64,000 bases of DNA, from contig OZ176057.1 in NCBI GenBank assembly GCA_964247055.1, positions 3,844,001 to 3,908,000 of the forward strand. The letters run 5' to 3'. The notes under the pieces are model-generated. The model did not search any database and was not told the origin of the DNA. It saw only the letters and a list, made by a program, of their open reading frames with translations. The DNA is from Paragordius varius (taxonomy: Eukaryota > Nematomorpha). The position numbers were made by a program, and so were the translations under genes. This document shows positions 12,886 to 25,214 of the stretch, piece after piece; position 1 is the first letter of the stretch, and every line of letters begins with the position of its first letter.

Positions 12886-14612
12886 AAAAATGTGTTTCAG
12901 AATAGGTTAATAAGTTAATACACTTTCTAATTTTTATTATCACTTATATTTGAGCGATTCAAATTTGAATATCTATATTTGTAATGAGAATTTTCGGAAA
13001 ATGGGGCGCATGAAATTAAAAAGTTTTAATTATTTATAAATAGGACGAGGACGACTAAGCCCTTTTTTGAATTAGCATACAGCCCCGCCATGTATAAATG
13101 AGTATTTTTAACACTTTGATCGGGATAAATAAACCAAAAAGTTTACTAGGATAAAAAGGTGAAAAGGTTGTTGCTAGAGAGGCCTATTGAATTCATATTT
13201 TGATATTCTTGTACCTACGTTGAGTAACACTATTTTAGAATTTTGAGTTAAGCCTCTTAGCCGGACATGTGAAAATTTATTGAACAATTCTTAGGCTTTA
13301 CACACGATTCCAAAAAGCTTGAGGGCGCAGGCAGTTTAATAATTGGTTTATCCAATTAATTGCCCCGATAGTGATTCAGCCCTTTTTTAATTGCCCTCTG
13401 ATCGCTCGTGTTTTTTACAAAAATTTTGTTTTTGCCCGTATATGTGCACGCTCAGATAAAAATATTTTATTGGTTTAAATGCGACGCACATGACTCCCTT
13501 CTGTTAAAACCCGCATTATGAAAAGGAAATTTTTTTATCTAGAGCATTTTTCTGAAAGCATAAAGGGTAGTAGGTATACAACGGTAATACTAATTCTTAT
13601 TTTTGAAATCAATTTAATCTTTATTTAAAATAGTAGCATAAGGGCATCATTTTTTCTATACGCCCTCTATAAAAATAGCGTTGACGGCAGTTTTTTAAAC
13701 ACAGATCACATTGAACTCGATAATTTTTTATGCCAAATTTTTTAGCAGAGGTAACTTTATAGGTTCCTCATTATGTATATTATGATTTTTATATTTATCG
13801 TATTAATGCACAGTTTTCCTTTACAAACATAAAATTAGTCTAACCGAATTCTATGCATATTTATCAAATAATTATGTAAATATTTTAATTAATACGATAA
13901 AGCATTTTTAAATTCAATTAGTGTGTAATTGGAAATATCATCTCAATTGACCTATATCTATACATACTTTGTAATTAAAAGTATTATTTATATAGAATAC
14001 AGAAGAAAGACTTTATTTTTATTAGGAGTTGTTTGAATTAACCCATTATTTAGTTCCTTTAATTCCACACATGTCTTATATTTATCGTATAACTAAATCC
14101 CTTGATATCATTCCAACCCCGGTCCCACGAGTCTGTTATAACTGACACATCGCGTCCACTTTTTGCATATTAAATAAGAACAAAGCATTGAAAGATTATC
14201 ATTATCATACACTCTAGTTTCATTTTAGTTATTTCTAAAATAATCAGTAAATCCAATGTTATATGGTGATATCAATAAATCAAATTCAAAACTGTAAATG
14301 ACTCATTTACGTCAAATTGCATGAATTCAAACTTCATCAATAATATTCCTGACCTTAATTAATTAATTGATATTAAAAAATCTATTAACAATCAAACCTA
14401 AATACTCTGAATGACAAAAACTAATTACCAAGTTCCAATGATTTGTACCTGCTTTGATAACGATGAAACATAATTATTCTTTAAAATAATACAATAATAC
14501 CTTCAAAAGGTTTAAAAATGAATAAGAAATGTTGACAAATGGCAATTAGGAAAACAATATATCTTGTATAAAAACGATTTACGCCCGTAAAATATGGCAG
14601 AACACCAAGTTA

Positions 14613-14616
<4 letters not shown>

Positions 14617-14644
<28 letters not shown>
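14617..14644. repeat. (AT)n microsatellite
   Basis: Uninterrupted AT run in intergenic DNA. Confidence 0.9.
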
Positions 14645-14651
<7 letters not shown>

Positions 14652-14912
14652 AAAAAATATAGGGATTTGAAACAAAGATTTCCTCGTATGTAGATTAGAC
14701 CTTTAGCTTTGAAGAATTTATATACCGGAATAATTTTAGTTTTAGGATATCATATTTTATCCTCTAATTATTTAAAAATTCTGATCTGAATAACTCTTTT
14801 TAACAAAATATCTAACAGTGACGATGGATGAATAGATTAATTTATTTTACTTGAAGCATTAAGCATCCTTAAGATTCAAATTTAAATTTTAAATTACATT
14901 GAAAACGAAATA

Positions 14913-15095
14913 CAGTATGATTAAGTATACATTGCTAGAAAGTTAATAATTATTGCCAAATAGTAAGTACAACAAAAGGCCGTATTGGCGTTATTTTTTT
15001 CACTTTACTATATTGGCCAATAATACTTCTCTTTCTTATATATACTATTTGGCAATAATTAATAACTTTCTAGCAATGTATACTTACTCATACTG
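14913..15095. mobile_element. TA-flanked palindromic MITE (CAGTATGA ends), complete copy
   Basis: Left arm CAGTATGATTAAGTATAC continues as ATTGCTAGAAAGTTAATAAT. The right arm is its near-perfect complement, ending GTATACTTACTCATACTG. Both ends are flanked by TA, consistent with a Tc1/mariner-type target duplication. The arms are about 50 bp, leaving a short loop. Relatives: 63370-63532, 56083-56172, 7686-7760. Confidence 0.85.
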
Positions 15096-15149
15096 TATAT
15101 TTAATGCAACGATGTAAACACTATTACTTCTGTGCTCAATAATCTTTAA

Positions 15150-15300
15150 GTGTAGTTTTCTACCCCATGACTAAAGTGTAAAGATACTATTGTTTTGAAA
15201 GTTGTTGTGGTTAAAAACCAATTATAAAACCCTCTTTTCAAGTATTAGATGCCAACTTAGAAATTTTACAGTTAAATTTTAGAGTCCTAAATCTGTGTAG
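15150..15300. repeat. Dispersed repeat, copy 1
   Basis: The stretch around GAAAGTTGTTGTGGTTAAAA then AAACCCTCTTTTCAAGTATT closely matches 44640-44790. No terminal structure or coding capacity recognised. Confidence 0.5.
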
Positions 15301-16937
15301 CACAAATTAATAAATATCACTAATTTGCTGGTAAATTGTAATATAAAGGCTTAAAAAATGGAGAAAAAGTTTTAATAAAGATTTTTTTTACAATTTTACA
15401 TTTTATAAAATATATTTTTATACAGATCACATTTTTTAATTTGGCCTAGTGATAAATATATTTATTAAGATTGGGGTATAAAACTAACCCTAAAGGTCAT
15501 GACATGTAACATACTTAATCCAATATCAATTAGAATCGTATTCGAATGCTAATACGTTGTATTCATGGCACGGGATAAAGTATAAAAATAGGGTCTGCGA
15601 ACCCCGTGGGAACCTATTTAGATCTTTAATGCGACCACAAACTCATCCGAAAAAATTAAACAATTTATATCTTGAACTGATTATAAAGGGAAAAATGTTT
15701 AAAATAACTTTAGCATTTACTTTTTGTTGGTAGTATTATGTCTAACTCTCATTTTTTCCATTTTGAAAATTGAAACATAAATTATATTAATTTTGGTGTG
15801 ATATAGAGGCATTATTTATTTATATATATTGGCAAAGAAGTTCTATAAATTGGCACAATTGTTTATTTACAATAATGTTTTTGTCTTAAAATACTCCTAA
15901 ATGAGTAAATGAATTTTTCACATCATATAAGCATAAAAATACGTTGTTTACCAATCTTATTTAATTAGGGGAAAATAATGCTGTTTTTATATTTATATAT
16001 AGTCACCGAAAAAAGGTTTTCAAAATTTGTAGAGTCATATCATACTTTCTTTTATGATAGGATTCCATTTCCAGTTTACGTGTGAACACCATCCCCTAAA
16101 AATTTGATTTTTGTTAGACTGAAATCGTAAAAAATATTCAATGATAATTGAATAGTTACTAAAATAAGTGACAGTTTTATTATGGCCAACATTAATAATA
16201 GGCAAAATATTTGAGTTAATATAAAACCTGATAAAATAATTTAAAGACATTCTTTTTTGTATATATGCTAAAGTTTAATAAATTAATATTATAAAAATAA
16301 TTATCTCTTAGTATGTCAATGACATGGCGAGCTGGTTAACTTATTTTAGCGTTAGAATGGAAAAAAGACGATATTTTGCTAAAATGTTGCAAAATAAAAA
16401 TGGCGCCGAAGTAATATGATAGAAGCCAAAAATTTGATTAGATATTTGTCTTATTTATATAATTTTATATGAGATAAAAGTCTAAATTTATACTGGAACC
16501 ACCCCTTCCAGTTATTTTTAATAATCAATTCAAAAATGTTCTAGTTAAAAATATTGAAAATATATAATAAATAATTGTCCTATCCAAAGATAATATCATA
16601 AGTATCCTCATAAGACTGCGCCAGAAATCGAGTGTATAGAAATTATCTGTGAAGATATCTTATTATTTAGGTATTTTGGTTTCGGCCCTTACAGGTGATT
16701 TAAGAAAGTTATTTTCACTTTTGTAATAAGTGCTCCATATCAAAAATGCTGAAATTTGCACAAATTTTTTTGAATATTTTTTTGGTAGTTCCTTTATTCC
16801 AAAAAAACACTATATATTTTAAACATCGGGTAAGGTGATAAAATATTTTTTTGACTAACTTGCAAAAAGTCATGGCTTACTTTCATTAATAAAAAAATTT
16901 CACATTAGATGACTTAGGTCAGGCAAGAAAACTTTTC
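15301..16937. other. Intergenic DNA, little recognised
   Basis: No supported gene. A fragment of the TTAA-family MITE is visible around 16355-16520 (TTGCAAAATAAAAATGGCG onward, then the GGAACC...CAGT block). The rest is anonymous AT-rich sequence. Confidence 0.4.
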
Positions 16938-19403
16938 GGAGGTGATATAAAATCATATAATCAAGTAAAACTTATTTGCAAGTGTGGGGTAAGGCACACT
17001 TGACAGATTTAAAAATATGGATAAAATTATTTTGATTTATGTATGTGATTTAGCCTTTATATGTAATTAAAACCTTTGTTAATGATATATATATTGTTTA
17101 TTGATAAATTTTGGCCAATTAACCTATTCAAACTGGTGGATAAAAAAGAGGATAAATTTTTACAAAAACTCTGCTAATAATTAAGAACAATGCATATGTA
17201 AATATATCGATTCCCTAAATCCGCAAATAATTTGATTCTCAAAAATTTCTTGTTAATACTTTAATATTTATCTTGTAAAATTTCAAATCTTTGTTAATAA
17301 ACGCTAAAAGTTACTTCACTATTAACTAATGTAAAAAATTATTTCATCATAAATTTATCAAATGTAATGTTGATAATAAATTAAAAATAATCATTTGTTA
17401 TATATAAATATCTTCCCATTATATTTGCAAATAGACCTAATGAGTAGTGTGGTAAAATAATAGAGAATTATTTAAGGGAGGATAATTTTATTTAAAGTTA
17501 TTAATGGGCTCAATATTTGAAAAAATCTATAATATTAAAGAAGATACGTGCCAGTGAGTTTGAAAAACTTTAATAAATGCATATTGTTAATTTTCTATCT
17601 TTTGGTGCCTTATTTCATATTGGCTGAAGATCAAAATAATTTCCCTTTTGGATGGCAAAAAAATGTTACATTCATAAGCAAAAAACTTGACTTAAGTGTT
17701 TTTTTAACACCGATCTCCAAGTCTACATTTACTGGCTTAAGTAAACTTGCTCAACTTGCCATGCTTGATTTACAAGTCAAATGCGACTTTTTTATCACTT
17801 CAACCTATATATATATATATATAATGATTTTGCTGGTAAAATGTAGCCAAATCTTTTACATTATACAATAATTTACCTGTTCCATTAGCGATAACTTAAC
17901 ATGTTTAAAAAAAATTATTGTATAACAGTAAGAAAAATCAATTTTATATCTTTTTAAGATATAAAAGTTTAACACATCTAACATCGATAAAAACAGATAA
18001 TGAGTGGGGTGATAAAAAAGTCGGACTTGACTTGTAAGTCAAGCGTGGCAGGTGCAATTTTACTTAAGCTACAAGTGTACACGTGAAGATCGGTGATAAA
18101 AAAACATCAAGTCATTTGCTTATCAATGTAACATATTTTTGCAATCCAATTCAAATTTTACGGAAATTATTTTGATCTTCAGCCAAAATTTATGAAATAA
18201 GGCACCAAAAGATAAAAAATTAACAATATGCATTTATTAAAGTTTTTAAACTCACTGGCACGTATCTTCTTTAATATTATAGATTTTTCTAAATATTGAG
18301 CCCGTTAATAACTTTTAAATAAAACTATTCTCCCTTAAATAATTATCTATTATTTTACCACAATGTTTGGAGTCCATTTGCAAATATAATGGATGTTTAT
18401 ACAATATAAATTATATTTAATTGATTATAAACAATTTGAAAATATTTGTTTTTTAATATAGTTATAGCGATTTATTAAACAAGATTAAAATTTAACAAGA
18501 TATATAATAATTATTATTAATTTTAAGAAATTTTCGAGAATCAATATTTTGCGGCCTCACGGAATTGATATATTTAGAATATTTTTATACGACATGTTCA
18601 TTATATTATCTGGTTTTTATATAAATTTATCCTCTTTTATAACCCAATTTGAATAGGTTAATTAGCCAAAATTGATTGAATAAAAAATTTATATCAAAAA
18701 AGGTTTTAACACTTGGATACAACACATTCATTTTATTCCTTCGATTCAAATTGAGGTAGTTGGATACCCCAGGCCTGTTTAATATTAAATTCTTTAAAAA
18801 ATATGTAGGAATTGAAACCATAGCAAAATTTTGCACTTATATAACTTTAATAAACCGGAATATATAAAAAAATTTTTCAAAAATACTTGATATTACTTAT
18901 TTTAATAAAACCCAAAGGTGAAAATTTTGTCAACCTGACATATGGGCAATGGCTAAAATGAAAAATAATACAAAATAAACTACTTTTTTATTTATATCAG
19001 TGTTAAATATGAGATAAATAAAAAAATAGCTTCAACTATATGAAAAATAAATGAACACGATATTTTGCAAAAAGTTTGCAAAATAAAAATGGCGTTTAAG
19101 TAGTTTAAGATGGAACTTTTTTTTCAAAACGAAATTTTATTAAAATATTTTAGCCTATTTATATAATTTTTATTGGGATAGAAGCATAAATTTAAATTAG
19201 GACCGTTTCCTTCAGTAGTTTTTTTAAAATTTTAAATTTAATTTGGTGTGGGGTATTTAGATACCCCAAATTGAATCGAAGTGTTAATTATATATATACA
19301 GCTTAAATTTACATAAATAGTTTTCAAAAAAATTTTACCTGTCAAGTGTGCCCTCCACACTTGCAAAATCTATGAGTTTTGATCATATGATTTTTATTAC
19401 CCC
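16938..19403. mobile_element. Large foldback (palindromic) element, right arm carrying a MITE
   Basis: The two arms are inverted copies. GCAAGTGTGGGGTAAGGCAC (about 16979) pairs with GTGCCCTCCACACTTGC (about 19349). GATACGTGCCAGTGAGTTTG (17544) pairs with AAACTCACTGGCACGTATC (about 18250), and CTATCTTTTGGTGCCTTATT (17597) with a complement at about 18200. The unpaired centre is about 17812-18005. The right arm is longer because the MITE at 18706-19287 interrupts it. No convincing protein is encoded; the frame across the left arm lacks an ATG. Outer limits are accurate to perhaps 20 bp. Confidence 0.75.
18706..19287 (+). mobile_element. TTAA-family MITE, copy 1 (inserted in foldback element)
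   Basis: Begins TTAACACTTGGATAC and ends GAATCGAAGTGTTAA. Subterminal blocks contain GGATACCCCAGGCCTG and GGGGTATTTAGATACCCC. Copies at 45068-45619 and 55342-55920 share the full length. Each is bounded by TTAA, which fits a TTAA target duplication (the piggyBac habit), although the termini are not typical piggyBac ends. Non-coding. Confidence 0.8.
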
Positions 19404-19675
19404 ACCCAAAGAGTTATTTTATAGTTTATTTTTAGCAAATCTACATTATAATTATATCTAAAAAATAAATATAAATATTTATTTATTAATTTAAAATAAA
19501 CGATTAAAATTAATATTTAAATAATATCTAGCAAAATAATTATATTCATATATTGTAATGTAATTAAATACTGCCATGGAATGTTTATTTTTAAAATTAA
19601 ATTAAGTGTTTTTATAATTTTAATTTGCATTTTCAATTATTTTACAATCTATCTTCTATTTCTACGCAACAAAAA

Positions 19676-21587
19676 ATGGCCGACAAAATAGATATGTCCC
19701 TTGACGATATAATCAAATCAAAGCGACAAAATATTCGTGGGCGTGGTGGACGTCGTGGTGGTAGAGGAGGACGCGGACAGAATAATCTAACTAGCCGTAG
19801 ATTTCAAAATCAAAACTTTAGAAGGCGCAGAAATGTAATAATATTATTATTGTTATTTTAATTATTTTTAATTTTAATGGTTAAATAAAATATTTTATAG
19901 TTTGGTAACGCTGGAATAAATGGTAAATGGCAACACGACATGTATAAAACCAATATGAATCTCACAACTCCGAAACAACTGCTGACTCGTTCAAACAATA
20001 TACTTTTGGCAAATAATATTATTGGCGGTCCGGGCAAATTGCTGATCTCTAATTTGGATTTTGGCGTAACTGATTCAGATATACAAGTAATATTTTAATT
20101 TTATAAATTTTATTTTTTTTATTAATTATTTTTATTAGGAATTATTTGGTGAATTCGGTGCATTGCTAAATGCTGCCGTTCATTATGATCGAACGGGAAG
20201 ATCTCTTGGAACGGCTGATGTCATATTTGAACGAAAAGTTGACGCACTTCAAGCCATAAAGAAGTACAACAATGTCCCTCTTGATGGTAAATTCATCACT
20301 TTTAAATATCCTCTTGATTTTACACGTATCGTGGGATAATATATCTCGATTCTCAAAAGTTTAACTGGCACTGATAATTGTTAAACACGTTTTGGCATGA
20401 AAAAACGGTTTTTGCCGACAGAACGTGCGTAGATCGAATTAATAATTACATGTCGCAGTAATGCCGCACATTATATTTAAATGGTACCTCTTTTAACTTT
20501 GGAAATTTATTATAAATACCAAATTCAATTGGCTTGTATTCTGCGCCTTCCACCTATTAATTCAGGAGAGCACGATGAAGTCATGTTATTTCTATTATAT
20601 TTTTCAAGTTTGTTTTTGTCACACAAAGTATAATAATACTTTATTAAATTTTATATAATATATCAAAACATAACAATAACTTTTAAACATGTAACATATG
20701 TCTTTTGGTTGGCTGAAACACGTTTGGACACAATCGTCTGCTGCACTGATAATTTATTGGAGTGATCACAATTTTTTAAAACTTGGTAACAGCAGAATTA
20801 AATGTCATGTGCAATTATTCCTAAATACGACAAATGGTGGAATTTGTACGGTAGTGTGCTTCTGAAACAATGTTTTGTTTTTATGCTATACTAGGACGTC
20901 CAATGAACATTCAATTTGCCTCGTCTGACATAAATTTTGCCAATGGGACAATCAAGTATATACTCCAATTTTAATTTTCTAAATTAAATTTTTAATCCAT
21001 TTTTTTCCACATTTGTGTCGTCCTTTTTTTCACCTATAAAAGAGGTTTATTAAAACTGTTTTCTAAAAATATTTATTTCTTGATTAGTGCCAACACCTCA
21101 CCACTCAACAAATTATTGCAACAGCAAACACAAAAATTCTCCCCTAGACAGCAACAAAGACGAAGTGGCGGACTTGGTGGTCGAGGCCGTGGGGTACGAT
21201 CCCGCCCCTTTGGGCGCCGAGGAGCGCGTGGAGCTGCTGGTCTTCGAGGTGGTCGCCGTGGCAACCGTCAGAATAATGTCAAGAGTTCGATGACCCAGGC
21301 TCAGCTAGACGCCGAACTTGATATATACAACTCTCAGGTGGTGTTAATAAATTACATATTATGTTTAATTATATTTGACAAAAAATGAAATTATGTTTTT
21401 AAATATTGTTGTTTATGTTACGGTAAAGTTAAATTTGTTAAGGTCTGGTATCAATTTAGTGTTTTTTAATATTTACATGGTAATTTGGTTTTCATTAACC
21501 TATATTCAATCATTGTTTATGGCAATTACACTGCTTAATAAAAAACAACCATTTTTATATTTTTTTTATTTGTAGATGGAACAATGA
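19676..21587 (+). CDS. ALYREF: Aly/REF mRNA export adaptor (THO complex subunit 4), six exons
   Basis: Nuclear RNA-binding adaptor that is loaded on spliced mRNA with TREX/UAP56 and hands it to the NXF1 export receptor. Exons: 19676-19834, 19901-20086, 20139-20286, 20895-20955, 21088-21337, 21576-21587; phases agree and give 271 residues. The ATG at 19676 starts [17 protein letters not shown], the family's N-terminal UAP56-binding motif. Next comes an RGG tract (about residues 21-50). One RRM (about 98-172) has LLISNLDFG as RNP2 and GTADVIF in the RNP1 region. A second RG-rich tract follows, then a C-terminal helix [12 protein letters not shown] like vertebrate QLDAQLDAYN. Two introns are about 50-66 bp, others 130-610 bp. 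The last exon contributes only MEQ. A polyadenylation signal AATAAA lies at 21746. Confidence 0.96.
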
Positions 21588-21745
21588 GACTGATCAAGAA
21601 ACCTTATTATCCTCTTTATATATATATGATTTGAAATACTTTCCGATATATATTTATAAATATTGTAGAACTATAAATATATTAAATGTGTATAATTATT
21701 AAATGTGTATAATTATTTGTTGTTGCGCATTCAACACATATACCA

Positions 21746-21751
21746 ATAAAT
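21746..21751 (+). terminator. Probable polyadenylation signal of ALYREF
   Basis: AATAAA hexamer 159 bp after the stop codon; no other perfect hexamer was noticed in between. Confidence 0.45.
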
Positions 21752-21838
21752 TATGAGGTCATATAATGTAAAATTTGAGTAACATGCGGCTTTAATGAGT
21801 CTAATTTTATTTAAAACACGGTATCCAACATGCGTTTA

Positions 21839-22018
21839 TATACCATTTACTATTCAATTTCACTACTAAATTATAAGCCAAGCTAATATAACTTATTAGT
21901 AATATGAAATATCTTTATAGCATATATTATTTTAATCAAAATCTCATTTTTTATTATTATAAAAAATATAGGTAATTTTTAACTTAAAATAGGGTTAATT
22001 CGAAGTGTAAATGGTTTT
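21839..22018. mobile_element. Iteron MITE (TACCATTT family), short decayed copy 5
   Basis: TATACCATTTACTATTC at the left and CGAAGTGTAAATGGT at the right, with only one recognisable iteration each side and an internal deletion relative to other copies. Lies just downstream of ALYREF. Confidence 0.65.
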
Positions 22019-23112
22019 GCCGCTACGACTAATTAAATAGTATGGAAAAATTCATGAATTTTTTAAAATGCGAAATTTATGTAGAATACACCTTAACAAT
22101 ATTTGAATTGACCCCTCCCAAATTTTGGCAATGAAAGAAGAATCCATGAAATAAATGATAATTTTTAGGTTCTACAGTCTTAAGTTTTAAATCTAATAAA
22201 ATAAGGACCGCCAAGCCATTCATGTTGGACACTCCACATCTTAAATGGTTTTCAAGAAATTTATTTAATTATTTGCCTAAATAAAAAGTCTGGATTAAAA
22301 TCGCAAGATTGAAACTTTTACCTGTTTTGGAAGCTAAACATTCAAACCTGAAACTAATATTTATTAATTTTTCATACAATATTTTTTAAAAAACAGGAAC
22401 CACATTTTTTGGAAACCGACTTTAATTAGTAGTAAAAAGGTGAAACAGTTTATATATTATATAAATGCGCATTCAATTCTTATGATATAGATCGGTCCTT
22501 TTTACTGTTTGCGCTAAATACAATAACCTTGAAACATTGTTTCAATATTGACACAAGCCGCCTTTTATATGTATTGCAATGTGTAAATACCTAAAAATAT
22601 ATCGAATAAAAGATTTAAAAAGCAAATAATATAAATAGAGGTGTTTTTGATCTTGCACTGGTGAATATAATATAGAAAACGTAAAAGCGATGTAAATAAG
22701 CTTTTATATTCATTTTTTTCTTGTCTAAATTTTTAATTTTATTTAAAATAAAATTTATTTGATAATTATATTTCAAAAACGCCCAAAACAAATGGTTTGG
22801 TAGGCCGAAATTCTGGCACGGTCGAATATAAAAAAATATCAACATCATCAATATATTTATATAATAATAACCAATATATTCCAGACCGCTTTGAAATTCG
22901 AATATCTTAAATATTTGACGCAATAAGCCAAATTTAAAGCTTTCTTTAGCCTTTGAGATGAATTATACAATTTTCTTTACAAAAATGTAAAATTTTAAAT
23001 CATCATCTCAAACTTTTTTACCGCCATTTTTTTCCAAATTTTTTATCGCTAATGCAACAGGCATATAAATGTAAATTATGGTCAAATATAAATAATTAAT
23101 TTTATAAAACTT
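22019..23112. other. Intergenic DNA, little recognised
   Basis: No supported gene. The motif TGTTGGACACTCC near 22225 recurs at 9073 (inverted) and 12394, so part of it is repeat-derived. The minus-strand frame at 22615-22923 has no family features and is rejected. Confidence 0.4.
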
Positions 23113-25214
23113 CAGTGGCGTACCGATGGGGGGGCAAGGGGGTGCATCATGCCCCGGGCGCCGTTATTTAGGGGCGCCTAAATGATTTTTTTAAATTAAA
23201 TTTAAATTATGCAAAAATAAAAACAACTTTCAAGTAAGATTTTTCAGCAACTTAGGTAATTTCTATATAAAAATTATATAATTGAGATTAAGACCAAACA
23301 TTGTGCAAAAACTTTCATTATTCCCTTCAACCAGTGCAAACTTATTTTTTCGCTTAAAAAACATTTTTTTATCACGCACATATTGTTAATTCTTTTACCT
23401 TTAATTAAATTATCTTAACTTCTCGCTCTGTTCAAAAAACCTTATCTCTTATTCTTAAAATTTGTAATTGCATTTTTATTTTTTATATATTCAATTTCGA
23501 AACCCATTTTTATTTATTTAACAAAATCATTTCATATCTCAGAGGATGGGCTATTATTAATATAGCCTATTATTTTTTATAAATACTTTCTTTTTCATCA
23601 GATATCAATGTCTAAACTCAGCGGTTATGCAAATAAGAAACGGTAAATCCATGAAGGGAATAAAACAAAAAAATGCGAATGAGTATGAAATCTTATTTAA
23701 CTAAAATATCTGACCCTAACATTTAAAGGTGTATGAGACACAAATATAACAGCCCCCCTACATAAAAACTTTAATACACCTGAAACCCTAGCTATTGATC
23801 CAATATATAGGAAAACTACAAATATACCATTAGGGATTCCAAGCGCTATATCTATAGAGTTTAATGATGTCGCCTTTTTCTAATAATAGTGTTTCTCCCG
23901 TAATATCTAATAAGCTTCGCACAGAAATGATTCTCCGTGGACCTTTACTCAAAATGATTGCTATCTCTTTGAAACAAAAAATCATCGTTCAATGCCCCAA
24001 TCTTGATTTTTTCGACGTGTCGGTAAAAATAAGGAATTGAAGTTGGTCTTGGTTTTTATATTCTCCAAAGAACAGATCTGCGTATGGTTATTGTTGCCTA
24101 CTTTTTGATCGATTACATCGAATATTGGCCTGCATTTCTAATCAACCAAAATCTCCCTTTTCGAGGACATGTTGCAAGTTTAATGTATCTAGATGACTCA
24201 GCACCAAATCCTGGAATCTTATCTTTACTAAAAGTTGCAGCTCGGTTTGACCCAATAATGGGAGAACACATGTAAAACATTGAATCTCCTAACACTTTAT
24301 CCTATGTTTCATCCAATATCCAAAACGAGTTTATACATCTTTTAGCTTCAAGAGTTAAAGCTAAGTTGATTAATGACATAAAAAAAACAAATATTATAGA
24401 CTTATATTTGATCTAACGCCAGATATAGCCCACCGAGAACAAATTTCTTAAGTTGCCAAGTAGGTGTTTATTGATTATGAGAAAAAGAGAGTTGTCACAA
24501 GGAATTCTTTTTTGGTTTTTTTCAGTTATACAACAAATGCAATGTCAATTTAAAAGGTAATTTTAAAAAATTTAAGTATGGATAATATTCAGTTATCAAA
24601 TAGTAGATCTCAATGCTATAATAATGCAGCTGTGATGTCAGGTCACATTTCAGGCGTTCAACAAAGAATTCTGGAAAAAATAAAAGATCAATATTTGTCA
24701 ATTGTGACACTCATTACTTGAATTTGGTAGGAGTCACGGTAGCAAAACAAGATGTTATTATTGTGACCTGTTTCGGAATAATTGAAAATATCCATCTTTT
24801 TTTCAACTATTAGATGAGACTTATTGAAAAATAAACTAAAAAACTGTTAAGCGTGAGTCTGAAGCCCGATGGAGTGCTAGAATTCAAGCACTTACCATTG
24901 TTGTAGGAATAGATGATTTAATAGAGCTATTAGGATAAGTAAAAATACTTCAAATACTAGTGAAACAAGAAGTGAGGCATCCATTTTACTTCAAAGTGTT
25001 TTTTCAATTTTTAACATTAATTTTTTTCTGCCATCAAATACTTATAAGAATAGATAGGGTTCGACATAGATTGCAAGATTTTAAAATTGATTTATGAAGC
25101 ATTTAAAAACGTTAATATTTTTTTTACTAAATTGTTTTATTGGCTTTCAAAAAGAGGAGGGGGCGCCATTACAGTTTTATGACCCAGGCGCCGCAAATGA
25201 TCGGTACGCCACTG
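23113..25214 (+). mobile_element. hAT-superfamily DNA transposon with decayed transposase
   Basis: Terminal inverted repeats are CAGTGGCGTACCGAT and ATCGGTACGCCACTG, perfect over 15 bp. The element is flanked by an exact 8-bp duplication TAAAACTT (23105-23112 and 25215-25222), the hAT signature. A GGGGGG- and GGGCGCC-rich subterminal region is present at both ends. Inside are remnants of a ZMYM-type hAT transposase (separate entry). At 2.1 kb it is shorter than a full element of that kind, implying internal loss of the C-terminal catalytic half. Intact ends mean it could in principle be mobilised in trans. Confidence 0.93.
23608..24940 (+). pseudogene. ZMYM-type hAT transposase remnant
   Basis: Readable blocks follow the order of this transposase type: MSKLSGYANKKR at the N-terminus, LRTEMILRGPL near the zinc-finger region, then FDLTPDIAHREQ, SGHISGVQQRILEKIKDQY and SEARWSARIQAL. 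These correspond to family blocks of the kind FDSTPDxSHxDQ, KGxxxGVQxxI and SETRWSAR. The blocks lie in different frames with several stops and shifts, and the C-terminal hAT dimerisation region is not found, so no functional protein is made. The family assignment rests on recalled motifs. Confidence 0.75.

Larger units (their letters stand above)
12073..14912. other. Intergenic DNA upstream of the pocket-protein gene
   Basis: No convincing coding sequence. It must hold the promoter of the pocket-protein gene, but I see no recognisable motif. It contains one diverged TTAA-family MITE (12380-12885). About 13000-13600 is less AT-rich than its surroundings but has no open frame I can support. 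Confidence 0.5.

Noticed and set aside
17548-17871. 107-codon frame with a hydrophobic start in the foldback element
   Set aside because: It begins with GTG, lies in one arm of a palindrome, runs into a TA repeat, and the opposite arm does not preserve the frame.
21073-21293. Proline/arginine-rich and other frames over the RGG region
   Set aside because: Shadows of ALYREF exon 5 caused by its higher-GC, repetitive Gly/Arg codons.
24084-24275. 63-codon frame in the hAT element
   Set aside because: Part of the decayed transposase region; not an independent gene.
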